Assembly: GCF_902459535.1 (NCBI RefSeq)
Contig: NZ_LR699553.1
Coordinates: forward strand, 2,852,001-2,916,000
Length of the DNA stretch: 64,000 nucleotides
From: Paraburkholderia dioscoreae
Lineage (GTDB): Bacteria; Pseudomonadota; Gammaproteobacteria; Burkholderiales; Burkholderiaceae
Direction of reading: 5' to 3'
This document shows positions 33,729 through 42,630 of the stretch, piece after piece. Made by a program: the position numbers and the translations under genes. Under the pieces are notes generated by a model. It had not been told where the DNA came from and ran no database searches. It saw only the letters and a list, made by a program, of their open reading frames with translations. The number at the start of each line of letters is the position of its first letter. Position 1 is the first letter of the stretch.

Positions 33729-34874
33729 TCAGCGCGGGCGGTAGCCGTACAGGTCGCCGTCGTGCGTCAGCACCACCAGCGTCTCGCCGGCCAGCACCGG
33801 CGCGGCGGTAATCGGGCTGCCGTCGGTCTTCACGCGGGCGACGAGCGTACCGTCGTCGCGGGACAGGAAGTGGACGTAACCCTGGTAGTCGCCCAGCACC
33901 GCAGCGTGACCCAGAATGAACGGCACGCTCAGGTCGCGGTTCTTCAGCTTGTCGTTCTTCCACAGCGGCGCGCCGCTGGCGACGTCGAACGCCGACACCA
34001 CCGACCAGTCGTCCGCCGCGACCACGGCGCGGTCATCCTGCGCCAGACCGCTCGTGCTCGAAAACGCTTTTTCCCACACCGCGCGGCCCGAGTTCGCGTC
34101 GAAACAGCCAATCTGACCCTGGAACGTCACTGCGCAGGTTTCCGAACCGACCAGCGTGGGCGGACCGGTCACGTCGTTGATACGCTCCACTTCCGTCACG
34201 CCCTTCGGATAGGACACCGGCGTTTGCCAGTAGTTGTCGCCCGTCTGCAGGTTGATCGCGGCGAACGCGCCGCCCGGGAAACCGGCCAGCACGGCTGCGT
34301 CGCCCGCGAACGTCATGCCCGACGAGACGCGCAGATTGAGCGGCACCGCGCGGTTGCGGTAGTTCCAGCGCTGCTCGCCGGTTTGTGCATTGAACGCGAC
34401 GATCTGGCCGTCGACCGTACGCACCACCACGAGGCCATTGCCGACGAGCGGCGGCGAAATGATCTCGCCCGGCGCCTTGGCAGTCCACAACTGCTTGCCG
34501 TCCGCGCCGAGCACGTAGACGTCGCCCTTCAGGCCACCGACCGCCGTGAGCGTGCCGTCGCTGCCGACACCCGCCGAGAGGTCGTCATGCAGCTTGATGC
34601 GCCAGATGTCCTGACCGGTTTGCGCATCGATCTTCGCAACCGAACCGTTCGCGCCAGCCGCGTACACCGCGTTGCCGACCGCCACCGGCGAAAACAGGTA
34701 ACGGCCTGCCTTGCCGACGCTCGCCTTCCAGGCCTGCTGCACGTCGAGCACGGGTTTGAACTCGGTGAGCGGCGTCGGCACGCGGCGCTCGTCTTTCGTG
34801 GATGAGCAAGCCGCCATGGTGAGGACGGTCATCGCACAGGCAACGGGCACAGCGTAACGTTTCAGCAGATTCAT
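33729..34874 (-). CDS. bamB: Outer-membrane assembly lipoprotein BamB
   Basis: A 381-residue lipoprotein subunit of the BAM complex, which inserts beta-barrel proteins in the outer membrane. The signal ends in LTMAAC with the lipidated Cys23. The mature part is an eight-bladed PQQ-like propeller; repeated blades show AxxGDGxLYxLDAxTG-type patterns such as VYALGADGKQLW and GQIVAFNAQTGEQRW. ATG 34874 is chosen over 34889 because it gives a compact signal peptide. It lies 86 bp downstream of the YfgM-like gene. Confidence 0.96.
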   Translation of the reverse strand: MNLLKRYAVPVACAMTVLTMAACSSTKDERRVPTPLTEFKPVLDVQQAWKASVGKAGRYLFSPVAVGNAVYAAGANGSVAKIDAQTGQDIWRIKLHDDLSAGVGSDGTLTAVGGLKGDVYVLGADGKQLWTAKAPGEIISPPLVGNGLVVVRTVDGQIVAFNAQTGEQRWNYRNRAVPLNLRVSSGMTFAGDAAVLAGFPGGAFAAINLQTGDNYWQTPVSYPKGVTEVERINDVTGPPTLVGSETCAVTFQGQIGCFDANSGRAVWEKAFSSTSGLAQDDRAVVAADDWSVVSAFDVASGAPLWKNDKLKNRDLSVPFILGHAAVLGDYQGYVHFLSRDDGTLVARVKTDGSPITAAPVLAGETLVVLTHDGDLYGYRPR

Positions 34875-34960
34875 CGGTGGACGAAGCATTCAGGAAATTA
34901 GTTAAAAGAGACCAACTGGTCGTTACATGCGGCGCTGATTATGGCGCTTACATGCGGCAA

Positions 34961-35590
34961 TCAGCCGCCCAGCGCGTCCAGCTTGAACTGAATCAACTGG
35001 CGCGCCGAACTATCGTTTTTCGACAGCGAGTCGAGCGCGAGCTTGTAGGCCGCGCGCGCATCGTCACGCTTGCCTTGAGCGGCGAGCAGATCGCCGCGGC
35101 CGTTCGCCACGATGCCTTTGAACGCGTCGGATTGCGGTTCGGCGAGCAGCGCAAGACCCTGGTCGTAAGCCTTGTCGTCGAGCAGCAGCGAAGCGAGACG
35201 CAGTTTCGCAATCTGCTTGAACTCGTCATCTTTTGCGTGATCGATGGTCCATTGCAGTTGCGCCTTCGCGGCGGCTTCGTCGCCCGCGGCGTACAGCGCC
35301 TTGGCGGCGCCCAACGCGGTCATCTGCGCATACGCGGTGCGGCTGAACCTGTCTTCCATGTCGGCGGCGACGCGCGTGATCTTTGCCTTGTCGCCCGATG
35401 CCACGGCTTGCTGCACCTGGTCATATAGCACGGCGGCTTCCGCCGCCTCGCGCCGCTGCCAGAAATTCCAGCCGTTCCAGCCGGCCGCGGCCACCAGCGC
35501 CACCAGCACGATCCATGTGGTTGCATTACCCCACTGCGTCCACCATGCCTTCAGACTTTCAATCGATTCTTGTTCGTCGTGGTAACTCAT
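34961..35590 (-). CDS. YfgM-like membrane-anchored TPR protein
   Basis: A 209-residue ancillary protein of the SecYEG translocon. A short cytoplasmic start (MSYHDEQESIESLKAWW) is followed by one membrane span at about residues 24–40. Helical tetratricopeptide-like repeats lie outside, including YDQVQQAVASGD, GDEAAAKAQLQWTIDHA and GDLLAAQGKRDDARAAY. This is the YfgM/DUF2133 layout. It sits between hisS and bamB as in Escherichia coli. Confidence 0.93.
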   Translation of the reverse strand: MSYHDEQESIESLKAWWTQWGNATTWIVLVALVAAAGWNGWNFWQRREAAEAAVLYDQVQQAVASGDKAKITRVAADMEDRFSRTAYAQMTALGAAKALYAAGDEAAAKAQLQWTIDHAKDDEFKQIAKLRLASLLLDDKAYDQGLALLAEPQSDAFKGIVANGRGDLLAAQGKRDDARAAYKLALDSLSKNDSSARQLIQFKLDALGG

Positions 35591-35668
35591 TGCCCGGCGA
35601 TTTCCTCTTTCTTGCTACATGTGCGTGTCGAGTCCGATTGAAAACCAACCGGCTCGACGACATCGCGA

Positions 35669-37009
35669 TCAGTCGTCGCCGTCTTCGGCGGTTGCAACCA
35701 TCGCATTGATTAGAAATTCGGTCAAGTCTTCGGCGGGCACGTTGTGTTGCTCGTTTTTACCGCCGTTAGCATTCGTATCGCGCAGCGGCTTCACGCCGAC
35801 CGTGCCGTTGGCGATCTCGTCTTCACCGAGCACCACCGCGAAGGCCGCGCCGCTTGCATCCGCACGCTTCATCTGCGATTTGAAGCTGGCCGTCTGACCG
35901 TCTGCACTGCAATGCAGGATGACGTCGAGGCCCGTGTCGCGCAAACGCTCGGCGATGATGAAGGCCTGTTCGCGCGCCGCGTCGCCCTGGTGGACCACGT
36001 ACACGTCGCAACCTTCGTCTTCCGGCACGAGTTGCTCTTCTTTTAGCAATTCGAGAATCCGCTCGATGCCCATTGCCCAGCCGCATGCTGCCGTGGGCTT
36101 GCCGCCGAGCTGTTCGATCAGCGGATCGTAACGGCCGCCGGCCGCGACGGTGCCTTGCGCGCCGAGCTTGTCCGTCACCCATTCGAACACGGTCAGATTG
36201 TAATAATCGAGACCGCGCACGAGACGCGGATTGATCGTGAACGGAATATTGTTCGCCTTCAGAATGCGCTGCAAACCGTCGAAGTGCGCGCGCGATTCTT
36301 CGCCGAGAAAATCGATCAGCTTCGGCGCGTTCTGCGCGACTTCCTGCATGGCCGGATTCTTCGTATCGAGCACGCGCAGCGGGTTCGTGTAGAGACGACG
36401 CTTCGCTTCTTCGTCGAGTACGTCCATGTGCTTTTCGAGGTGCGCGATCAGTTCGACACGATGCGCCGCGCGTTCGTGCGCGAGACCCAGCGAGTTGATT
36501 TCGAGCTTGATGCCCATCAGGCCGAGGTCGTCCCACAGGCGCTGGCACATCATGATGATTTCAGCGTCGGCGTCCGGACCGGCAAAGCCCAGCGCTTCCA
36601 CGCCGACCTGATGGAACTGGCGATAACGGCCGCGCTGCGGACGCTCGTGACGGAACATCGGGCCGATGTACCACAGGCGCTTCGGACCGTCGTACAGCAT
36701 GTTGTGTTCGATCGCCGCGCGCACCACCGCTGCCGTATTTTCCGGGCGCATGGTCAGATTTTCACCATTGAGCGCGTCGGTAAAGCTATACATCTCTTTC
36801 TCGACGATGTCGGTCACTTCACCGATACCGCGCTTGAACAACTGCGTATGCTCGATGATCGGCGTACGAATATTCTGGTATCCGTACGAACGCAGCATCG
36901 ACTTGACGGTGGTTTCGAAAAATTCCCACAACCCGGCTTCCTGCGGAAGGATGTCGTTCATGCCCTTCACGCCGGACAGCTTTTCGAGCTTTTTCTTCTG
37001 TTCAGTCAT
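35669..37009 (-). CDS. hisS: Histidyl-tRNA synthetase
   Basis: A 446-residue class II synthetase. Motif 2 is visible as FRHERPQRGRYRQFHQ and motif 3 near AACGWAMGIERI. The histidine-binding loops LVRGLDYY and AAGGRYDPLIEQLGG are also intact. The C-terminal anticodon-binding domain (CDVYVVHQGDAAREQAF onward) is present, which distinguishes it from HisZ. It is 21 bp downstream of ispG. Confidence 0.98.
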   Translation of the reverse strand: MTEQKKKLEKLSGVKGMNDILPQEAGLWEFFETTVKSMLRSYGYQNIRTPIIEHTQLFKRGIGEVTDIVEKEMYSFTDALNGENLTMRPENTAAVVRAAIEHNMLYDGPKRLWYIGPMFRHERPQRGRYRQFHQVGVEALGFAGPDADAEIIMMCQRLWDDLGLMGIKLEINSLGLAHERAAHRVELIAHLEKHMDVLDEEAKRRLYTNPLRVLDTKNPAMQEVAQNAPKLIDFLGEESRAHFDGLQRILKANNIPFTINPRLVRGLDYYNLTVFEWVTDKLGAQGTVAAGGRYDPLIEQLGGKPTAACGWAMGIERILELLKEEQLVPEDEGCDVYVVHQGDAAREQAFIIAERLRDTGLDVILHCSADGQTASFKSQMKRADASGAAFAVVLGEDEIANGTVGVKPLRDTNANGGKNEQHNVPAEDLTEFLINAMVATAEDGDD

Positions 37010-37030
37010 CTGTCTTTCGATAGCCGATAT

Positions 37031-38347
37031 TTAATTGAGCGCGTCGGCGCGGCCGTAGCGGCGCTCGACGTAGTCACTCACGATTTGCTGGAATTCTTGC
37101 GCAATGTTCTCGCCGCGCAGCGTCTTCACCTTTTCGCCGTCGATGAACACCGGCGCGGCAGGATTCTCACCCGAACCCGGCAAGCTGATGCCGATGTTGG
37201 CCTGCTTCGACTCGCCCGGACCGTTGACGATGCAACCCATCACCGCGACGTGCATCTTCTCGACGCCAGGATACTGATCGCGCCACACCGGCATCTGCGT
37301 GCGCAGATAGGTCTGGATCTGCGACGCCAGTTCCTGGAACAGCGTGCTGGTGGTACGACCGCAACCCGGACACGCGATCACCATCGGCGTGAACGAGCGC
37401 AGACCCATGGTCTGCAGGATTTCCTGGCCGACGATCACCTCGCCGGTGCGCGATCCGCCCGGTTCCGGCGTAAGCGAAATACGGATCGTGTCGCCGATGC
37501 CCTGCTGCAGCAACACGGACAATGCCGCGGTCGATGCCACGATGCCTTTCGAGCCCATGCCTGCTTCGGTCAAGCCGAGATGCAGCGCGAAATCGCAACG
37601 GCGCGCGAGTTCACGGTACACGGCGATCAGATCCTGCACGCCGCTAACCTTGCACGACAGAATGATCTGGTTGCGCGACAGACCGAGTTCGACTGCTCGC
37701 TCCGCCGAGCCGATCGCCGACTGGATGAGCGCTTCGTACATCACGCTTTGCGCTTCCCACGGCGTGGAACGCGCGGCGTTCTCGTCCATCATCTTTGCGA
37801 GCAGATCCTGATCCAGACTGCCCCAGTTGACGCCGATACGCACCGGTTTATCGTATTTGGCCGCGGCTTCGACCATCTGCGCGAACTGCGTGTCGCGCTT
37901 CGCGCCGTGGCCCACGTTGCCCGGGTTGATCCGGTACTTGGACAACGCCTCCGCGCAGGCGGGGTAATCGCGCAACAACAAATGGCCGTTGTAATGGAAG
38001 TCGCCGACGAGCGGCACCGACACGCCCATGCGGTCGAGCTGCTCGCGCACGGCCGGCACGGCCGCAGCCGCTTCCGGCGTGTTCACCGTGATACGCACCA
38101 GTTCCGAGCCGGCCTGCGCCAGCTCCTTGATCTGGATTGCGGTGCCAATGGCGTCCGCGGTATCCGTGTTGGTCATGGACTGGACGCGCACGGGCGCGTC
38201 GCCACCGATCGTGACGAGCTGGCCGCCCCAGCGGACGTCGACCGCGTGCGACTTGCGCCGCGCGGCCTGGCCGCCGAACACCGGCTCGTTGGAAACGATC
38301 TTGCTACTGGATTGGGATTGAGCTTCGGAATGCATCGAAAAACCCAT
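37031..38347 (-). CDS. ispG: 4-hydroxy-3-methylbut-2-enyl diphosphate synthase IspG
   Basis: A 438-residue iron-sulfur enzyme of the MEP isoprenoid pathway, converting MEcPP to HMBPP. Cluster cysteines are Cys326 and Cys329 (ACPGCGRT) and Cys372 (MGCIVNGPGE). The N-terminal TIM barrel contains VQSMTNTDTAD and GDFHYNGHLLL. It is longer than enteric IspG and carries the central insertion usual in beta-proteobacteria. A start at 38335 (MHSEAQS) is equally possible. The upstream rodZ gene ends in its own terminator. Confidence 0.97.
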   Translation of the reverse strand: MGFSMHSEAQSQSSSKIVSNEPVFGGQAARRKSHAVDVRWGGQLVTIGGDAPVRVQSMTNTDTADAIGTAIQIKELAQAGSELVRITVNTPEAAAAVPAVREQLDRMGVSVPLVGDFHYNGHLLLRDYPACAEALSKYRINPGNVGHGAKRDTQFAQMVEAAAKYDKPVRIGVNWGSLDQDLLAKMMDENAARSTPWEAQSVMYEALIQSAIGSAERAVELGLSRNQIILSCKVSGVQDLIAVYRELARRCDFALHLGLTEAGMGSKGIVASTAALSVLLQQGIGDTIRISLTPEPGGSRTGEVIVGQEILQTMGLRSFTPMVIACPGCGRTTSTLFQELASQIQTYLRTQMPVWRDQYPGVEKMHVAVMGCIVNGPGESKQANIGISLPGSGENPAAPVFIDGEKVKTLRGENIAQEFQQIVSDYVERRYGRADALN

Positions 38348-38394
38348 TTACGCCGCATGCGCCACTCAAGAGACGTAGCGCCTGAATTGAAAAA

Positions 38395-38421
38395 GCGCCG
38401 CGGACCGGTTGGCCGCGGCGC
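38395..38421 (-). terminator. Terminator between rodZ and ispG
   Basis: Read on the minus strand, a nine-base stem GCGCCGCGG/CCGCGGCGC with a nine-base loop is followed by TTTTTC. It stands directly after the rodZ stop, so most rodZ transcripts should end before ispG. Confidence 0.8.
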
Positions 38422-38433
38422 ATACCGTATCTG

Positions 38434-39552
38434 TCAAGGCAGCGCAAAGCGCGCCACATTACCTTTGGCCGCCGCATATTTCGACGGATCGACCGGCTGG
38501 CCGTCGAGCGTCAGCGATTCAAGACCGGCCTTGTTGCCAACCGTGATCCTGAACGGCGCCACACCCGTTACTTCTTTGGTATCGCCTGCGTGCACAAGGC
38601 CGGAGAACACTTCCTTGCCATCCTGTCCACGCACGCTGAACCAGCTGTCCTGCGTCACGCGCAATGCGACGATTGCCTCACCGGCAGCCGGCGCCACCGT
38701 TGCCGCCGACGCACCCGCGACCACCGCCGCCGGCGCACTTGCGCCCGGCGCTGTGGCAGCTGGGGCCTGCGACCCGGCCTTGGGCGCGGCCGCTGCCGCC
38801 GTAACCGCCGGCGCCGGCGCCGACGACGGCGTCGTGCCAGTGGCAAGCGGCGCAGGCATCAGCGTGGCCGATGCTGCATTCTCTGCTGCCACCTGCGCGT
38901 CCGGCGTGGACGCGGCCTCGTCCGCCGTTGCTTCGGAACCCGCCGCTTGACCTTGCGCCACCGCGCCCGATGCGCCGGTCGCGCCACCAGCGGCACCATT
39001 CGCACTCGCTTTCAGCCGCGCAAGCCACGCCGACGAATCGCCGCCGTTGGTATGCCACATGCCCAGCGCGATCACCGCGACGATCACCGCCGCCACGCCC
39101 CACAACCACGAGCGGCTCTTTTGCCCGCTGCCGCCCAGCGAAAGCGACACCCGGCCACGCGGCAAATCCTTACCCGACGACGCCGGCATCGACAGATCCG
39201 GCGCGGCCACGCCTTTCTCGCGCCGCAATGCCGCCGTGAACGGCGTGGGATCGGCGCCGAGCATCTTCGCGTAACTGCGCACCACACCCAGTGCGAAAGT
39301 GGTGTCCGGCAAGTGGCTGATGTCGCCCGATTCGAGCGCGCGCAACTTGATGGCGGACACTTTCAGACGCGCCGATACGTCCTCGATTGTCCAGCCTTTC
39401 GATTCACGCAATTGGGTCAAGCGCGCGCCAACCGCCGCCAACGAATCCATGCCCGGCTGCACAACGGGCTGCACCACCGCCCGTGCAACCGGCGCCGGAT
39501 GGCCTTCGTTCGTGTCTGTGTCCTGCGGCTGCGGGTGCTGCGGCTCACTCAT
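38434..39552 (-). CDS. rodZ: Cytoskeleton protein RodZ
   Basis: A 372-residue cell-shape protein linking MreB to the envelope. The N-terminal helix-turn-helix domain (LTQLRESKGWTIEDVSARLKV, then LPDTTFALGVVRSYAKML) spans about residues 37–105. A single membrane span follows at 149–166. A long Ala/Ser/Pro-rich periplasmic linker leads to the folded C-terminal DUF4115 domain (LRVTQDSWFSVRGQDG to the end). A nearly pure alanine stretch in the linker may vary in length between strains. Confidence 0.95.
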   Translation of the reverse strand: MSEPQHPQPQDTDTNEGHPAPVARAVVQPVVQPGMDSLAAVGARLTQLRESKGWTIEDVSARLKVSAIKLRALESGDISHLPDTTFALGVVRSYAKMLGADPTPFTAALRREKGVAAPDLSMPASSGKDLPRGRVSLSLGGSGQKSRSWLWGVAAVIVAVIALGMWHTNGGDSSAWLARLKASANGAAGGATGASGAVAQGQAAGSEATADEAASTPDAQVAAENAASATLMPAPLATGTTPSSAPAPAVTAAAAAPKAGSQAPAATAPGASAPAAVVAGASAATVAPAAGEAIVALRVTQDSWFSVRGQDGKEVFSGLVHAGDTKEVTGVAPFRITVGNKAGLESLTLDGQPVDPSKYAAAKGNVARFALP

Positions 39553-39767
39553 CCCAAATCCTTTCGCGTCGATTCTTTTTCACTTGTGCAACCCGGACGG
39601 GCTCAAGCCTCACGTCCAAATCGCAGACCGTTTATAACAAAATGCGCGGCCTTGTGCGCCGCTTCCGATCGCTTCTGCAAACTTTCTTTTCAATCGACAC
39701 CGATACGGCAGGTCTTCGCGCGTTCGCAGAGCTTCTTCGAACACCGGCACCCTACCGTCCCGCACGA

Positions 39768-40919
39768 TTACACGGCGCGAACCTCGATAATCTTCGCCGC
39801 CTTCCCGGTGCGCTCAGCGAGGCGAGTGCGGTCCTTCACCGCACCGGCCAACTGACCGCAGGCAGCGTCGATATCATCGCCGCGTGTTTTACGCACCGTG
39901 GTGACGACGCCCGCGTCCATCAACACTTGTGCAAACCGCTTGATCTGTTCCGGTTTCGAGCGGATGAGGCCCGATTCGGGGAACGGATTGAACGGAATCA
40001 GGTTGAACTTGCACGGCACGTCGCGCGTTACCGCCAGCAACTCGCGCGCTTGCGCTTCGCTGTCGTTCACGCCGTCGAGCATGCAATATTCAAACGTAAT
40101 GAAGTCGCGCGGCGCGACCTTCAGATAGCGCTGGCAAGCCGCCATCAATTCGCGCAGCGGGTACTTTTTGTTCAACGGCACCAGCATGTCACGCAATGGA
40201 TCGCTAGGGGCATGCAAGGATACCGCGAGCGCCACGGGCAGATCGGCGCCGAGCCGGTCCATCATAGGCACGACACCCGAAGTGGACAGCGTGACACGGC
40301 GGCGCGACAAACCATACGCGTTGTCGTCGAGCATCAGGCGCATGGCCGGCACGACCGCATCGTAATTGAGCAGCGGCTCGCCCATGCCCATCATCACGAC
40401 ATTCGTGACGACGCGCTCGCCCTTGCCGTCACCACCCGTGGCGCGGCCGCCGTCCACGCCGCGCGACGCGCGCAGCGCGAACTCGGCCATACGCAACTGA
40501 CCGATGATTTCGCCGGTGGTGAGATTGCGAGAAAAACCCTGTTTGCCGGTCGAACAGAAACGGCAATTGACCGCACACCCGGCCTGCGACGATACACACA
40601 GCGTGCCGCGCGTTTCTTCGGGAATGTAGACGGTTTCAACCGCGTTGCTGTTGCCGACATCGATCAGCCACTTGCGTGTGCCGTCGGTCGAAATATGGTC
40701 GCTGACGATGCCCGGCATCGAGATCGTGGCGCGCCCCTTGAGCTTTTCGCGCAAGGACTTCGCCAGATCGGTCATGCCGTCGAAGTCGGCAGCGTTGTAT
40801 TGGTGAATCCAGCGCTGCAATTGCTTGGCGCGAAACGGTTTCTCGCCCAGGCTGTCGCAGTAGGCGACAAGCCCTTGGGCGTCGAGGTCGAGAAGGTTGA
40901 CGGTGGGACTGCTCGTCAT
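39768..40919 (-). CDS. rlmN: Dual-specificity rRNA/tRNA methyltransferase RlmN
   Basis: A 383-residue radical-SAM enzyme that methylates C2 of A2503 in 23S rRNA and A37 in some tRNAs. The cluster motif C-x3-C-x2-C is Cys115, Cys119, Cys122 (GCAVNCRFCSTG). Downstream are VVMMGMGEPLLNYD and LAVSLHAPSD. The C-terminal cysteine needed for the mechanism lies in the region beginning EYCMLDGVND. ATG 40919 is used; the frame extends to 40934. Unlike many relatives, no pilF/pilW-type TPR gene lies between it and rodZ. Confidence 0.97.
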   Translation of the reverse strand: MTSSPTVNLLDLDAQGLVAYCDSLGEKPFRAKQLQRWIHQYNAADFDGMTDLAKSLREKLKGRATISMPGIVSDHISTDGTRKWLIDVGNSNAVETVYIPEETRGTLCVSSQAGCAVNCRFCSTGKQGFSRNLTTGEIIGQLRMAEFALRASRGVDGGRATGGDGKGERVVTNVVMMGMGEPLLNYDAVVPAMRLMLDDNAYGLSRRRVTLSTSGVVPMMDRLGADLPVALAVSLHAPSDPLRDMLVPLNKKYPLRELMAACQRYLKVAPRDFITFEYCMLDGVNDSEAQARELLAVTRDVPCKFNLIPFNPFPESGLIRSKPEQIKRFAQVLMDAGVVTTVRKTRGDDIDAACGQLAGAVKDRTRLAERTGKAAKIIEVRAV

Positions 40920-40950
40920 ATCGAATCCTGCCATTTCAGTGCGAGACTAC

Positions 40951-40974
40951 GTTCATGCAACAAGCTGCATGAAC
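40951..40974. repeat. Inverted repeat upstream of rlmN
   Basis: GTTCATGCA and TGCATGAAC are exact inverted copies with a six-base spacer, 32 bases before the rlmN start and downstream of ndk. It could be an operator or the hairpin of a rho-dependent end. Confidence 0.5.
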
Positions 40975-41080
40975 GCCATGCCGTTCGCGCCCATTCCTGC
41001 TGCTTTTACCTTACTACTTTGCCGGGCGATTCGTGCGATAAATCCAGTCGGCGGCACGAATCCGGCATGGCAAGTCCTGC

Positions 41081-41506
41081 TTAACGCGAGTAGACGTTCA
41101 CTTGCGGGAAGAAGAACGCGATTTCAACTGCAGCCGTTTCAGGCGCGTCGGAACCGTGCACTGCGTTCGCGTCGATGCTGTCTGCGAAGTCGGCGCGGAT
41201 CGTGCCCTTTTCCGCCTTCTTCGGGTCCGTTGCACCCATCAGATCACGGTGCTTCAGGATGGCGTTTTCGCCCTCCAGCGCTTGCACGACAACCGGGCCC
41301 GAGATCATGAAATCGACCAGGTCCTTGAAGAACGGACGTGCAGCGTGCACAGCGTAGAACTTCTCCGCGTCGGCGCGCGACAGGTGAACCATGCGCGATG
41401 CCACGATCTTCAGACCAGCGTTCTCGAAACGGGTGTAGATCTGGCCGATCACGTTCTTGGCCACTGCGTCCGGCTTGATAATGGACAGGGTGCGTTCGAT
41501 CGCCAT
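41081..41506 (-). CDS. ndk: Nucleoside diphosphate kinase
   Basis: A 141-residue NDP kinase that balances nucleoside triphosphates using ATP. The phosphorylated His117 is in NAVHGSD. It also has TLSIIKPDAVAKN at the front and GPVVVQALEGENAI. Normal family length. Its divergent neighbour on the plus strand begins at 41796, leaving 289 bp that hold no gene but must hold both promoters. Confidence 0.98.
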   Translation of the reverse strand: MAIERTLSIIKPDAVAKNVIGQIYTRFENAGLKIVASRMVHLSRADAEKFYAVHAARPFFKDLVDFMISGPVVVQALEGENAILKHRDLMGATDPKKAEKGTIRADFADSIDANAVHGSDAPETAAVEIAFFFPQVNVYSR

Positions 41507-41795
41507 AAAAACTCCAAAAAATTAAGAGGTTACAGATTCAAATGAATCCGCTATTGTAGCATGTTCCCGTGTATGATTGCGATTGAACCCTTACAACATT
41601 GAAAGACTCCAAGCAGGAGTTTCCGAATACTGGTAGCGTAGGCAGTGTCGGTATTTTCAGGGCATTGAAACTCCCTGCCCGCGCGCCAATCTTAGGGATG
41701 AGAGCGCCGCGGCCGGTGACAGAAATTCCCACGGCGCGGCTCGCTAAACCCGCTTCACAACCATACGTAACTTGCTTCTGAGGTAAGGAGAGACC

Positions 41796-42494
41796 ATGAA
41801 CGATCATCCGTATAGCTTTGGCCGCAATGGCGCGGTCAGCACGGTCGAAACGCGTAACCGCGTGCTACGGAACACCTACTGGCTGCTCGCGCTGTCCATG
41901 ATTCCGACAGTGCTCGGCGCGTGGGTGGGCCTCGCCACGGGTTTCTCGCTGTTCGCCGCCACGAGTCCCGCCATGAGCATGCTGGCGTTCTTCGCGATCG
42001 CCTTCGGCTTCATGTTCGCCATCCAGAAAACCAAAGACAGCGCGGCCGGCGTGTTCGTGCTGCTCGGCTTCACATTCTTCATGGGCCTGATGCTGTCGCG
42101 CATCCTGAGCTTCGTGCTCGGTTTTTCGAACGGCCCGTCGCTGATCATGCTCGCCTTCGGTGGCACTGGTGTGATCTTCGCGTCGATGGCAACCATCGCC
42201 ACGGTCAGCAAGCGCGACTTTTCGGGTCTCGGCAAGTGGCTGTTCATGGGCGTGATCGTGCTGCTGCTGGCGTCGGTCGCGAACGTTTTCCTGCACCTGC
42301 CGGCGCTGATGCTTACAGTGTCGGTCCTCGCCATCGTGATCTTCTCGGCCTACATGCTGTTCGACGTTCAGCGCGTCGTGAACGGCGGTGAAACGAACTA
42401 CATCACTGCCACGCTCGCGATTTACCTGGATCTGTACAACGTGTTCGTCAACCTGCTGGCGCTGCTCGGTATCTTCGGCGGCAACCGCAACTAA
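41796..42494 (+). CDS. BAX-inhibitor-1/YccA family membrane protein
   Basis: A 232-residue inner-membrane protein with seven hydrophobic segments, of the BI-1/YccA group. Family marks are the NTYWLLALSM first span, the FMGLMLSRIL segment and the closing YLDLYNVFVNLLALLGIFGGNRN-like end. YccA in Escherichia coli is a substrate and modulator of FtsH; the role here is inferred from that. AAGGAG about seven bases before ATG 41796 supports the start. A strong terminator follows. Confidence 0.94.
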   Translation: MNDHPYSFGRNGAVSTVETRNRVLRNTYWLLALSMIPTVLGAWVGLATGFSLFAATSPAMSMLAFFAIAFGFMFAIQKTKDSAAGVFVLLGFTFFMGLMLSRILSFVLGFSNGPSLIMLAFGGTGVIFASMATIATVSKRDFSGLGKWLFMGVIVLLLASVANVFLHLPALMLTVSVLAIVIFSAYMLFDVQRVVNGGETNYITATLAIYLDLYNVFVNLLALLGIFGGNRN

Positions 42495-42541
42495 GCCTGA
42501 TTCGGGGCGCGGCGTTCGAAACGCCTCGCCCTTGAAAGGAC

Positions 42542-42576
42542 AAAGCCCCTAACGAGCGATCGTTAGGGGCTTTTTT
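42542..42576 (+). terminator. Terminator after the BI-1 family gene
   Basis: AAAGCCCCTAACGA and TCGTTAGGGGCTTT form a perfect 14-bp stem with a four-base loop, followed by six T. It ends the plus-strand gene and lies just beyond the converging MBL gene. Confidence 0.95.
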
Positions 42577-42630
42577 CATTGGCGCCGCGACGTCCGCCGC
42601 GCCGGGAGAGCAAGAGGCATCTGGCGTGGA

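Noticed and set aside
36155..38950. Long plus-strand open frame of about 930 codons opposite hisS and ispG
   Set aside because: It overlaps three well-supported minus-strand genes entirely and has no protein-like features.
41538..41807. Short frame in the ndk–BI-1 interval
   Set aside because: It covers a region that must hold both divergent promoters and shows no protein signature.
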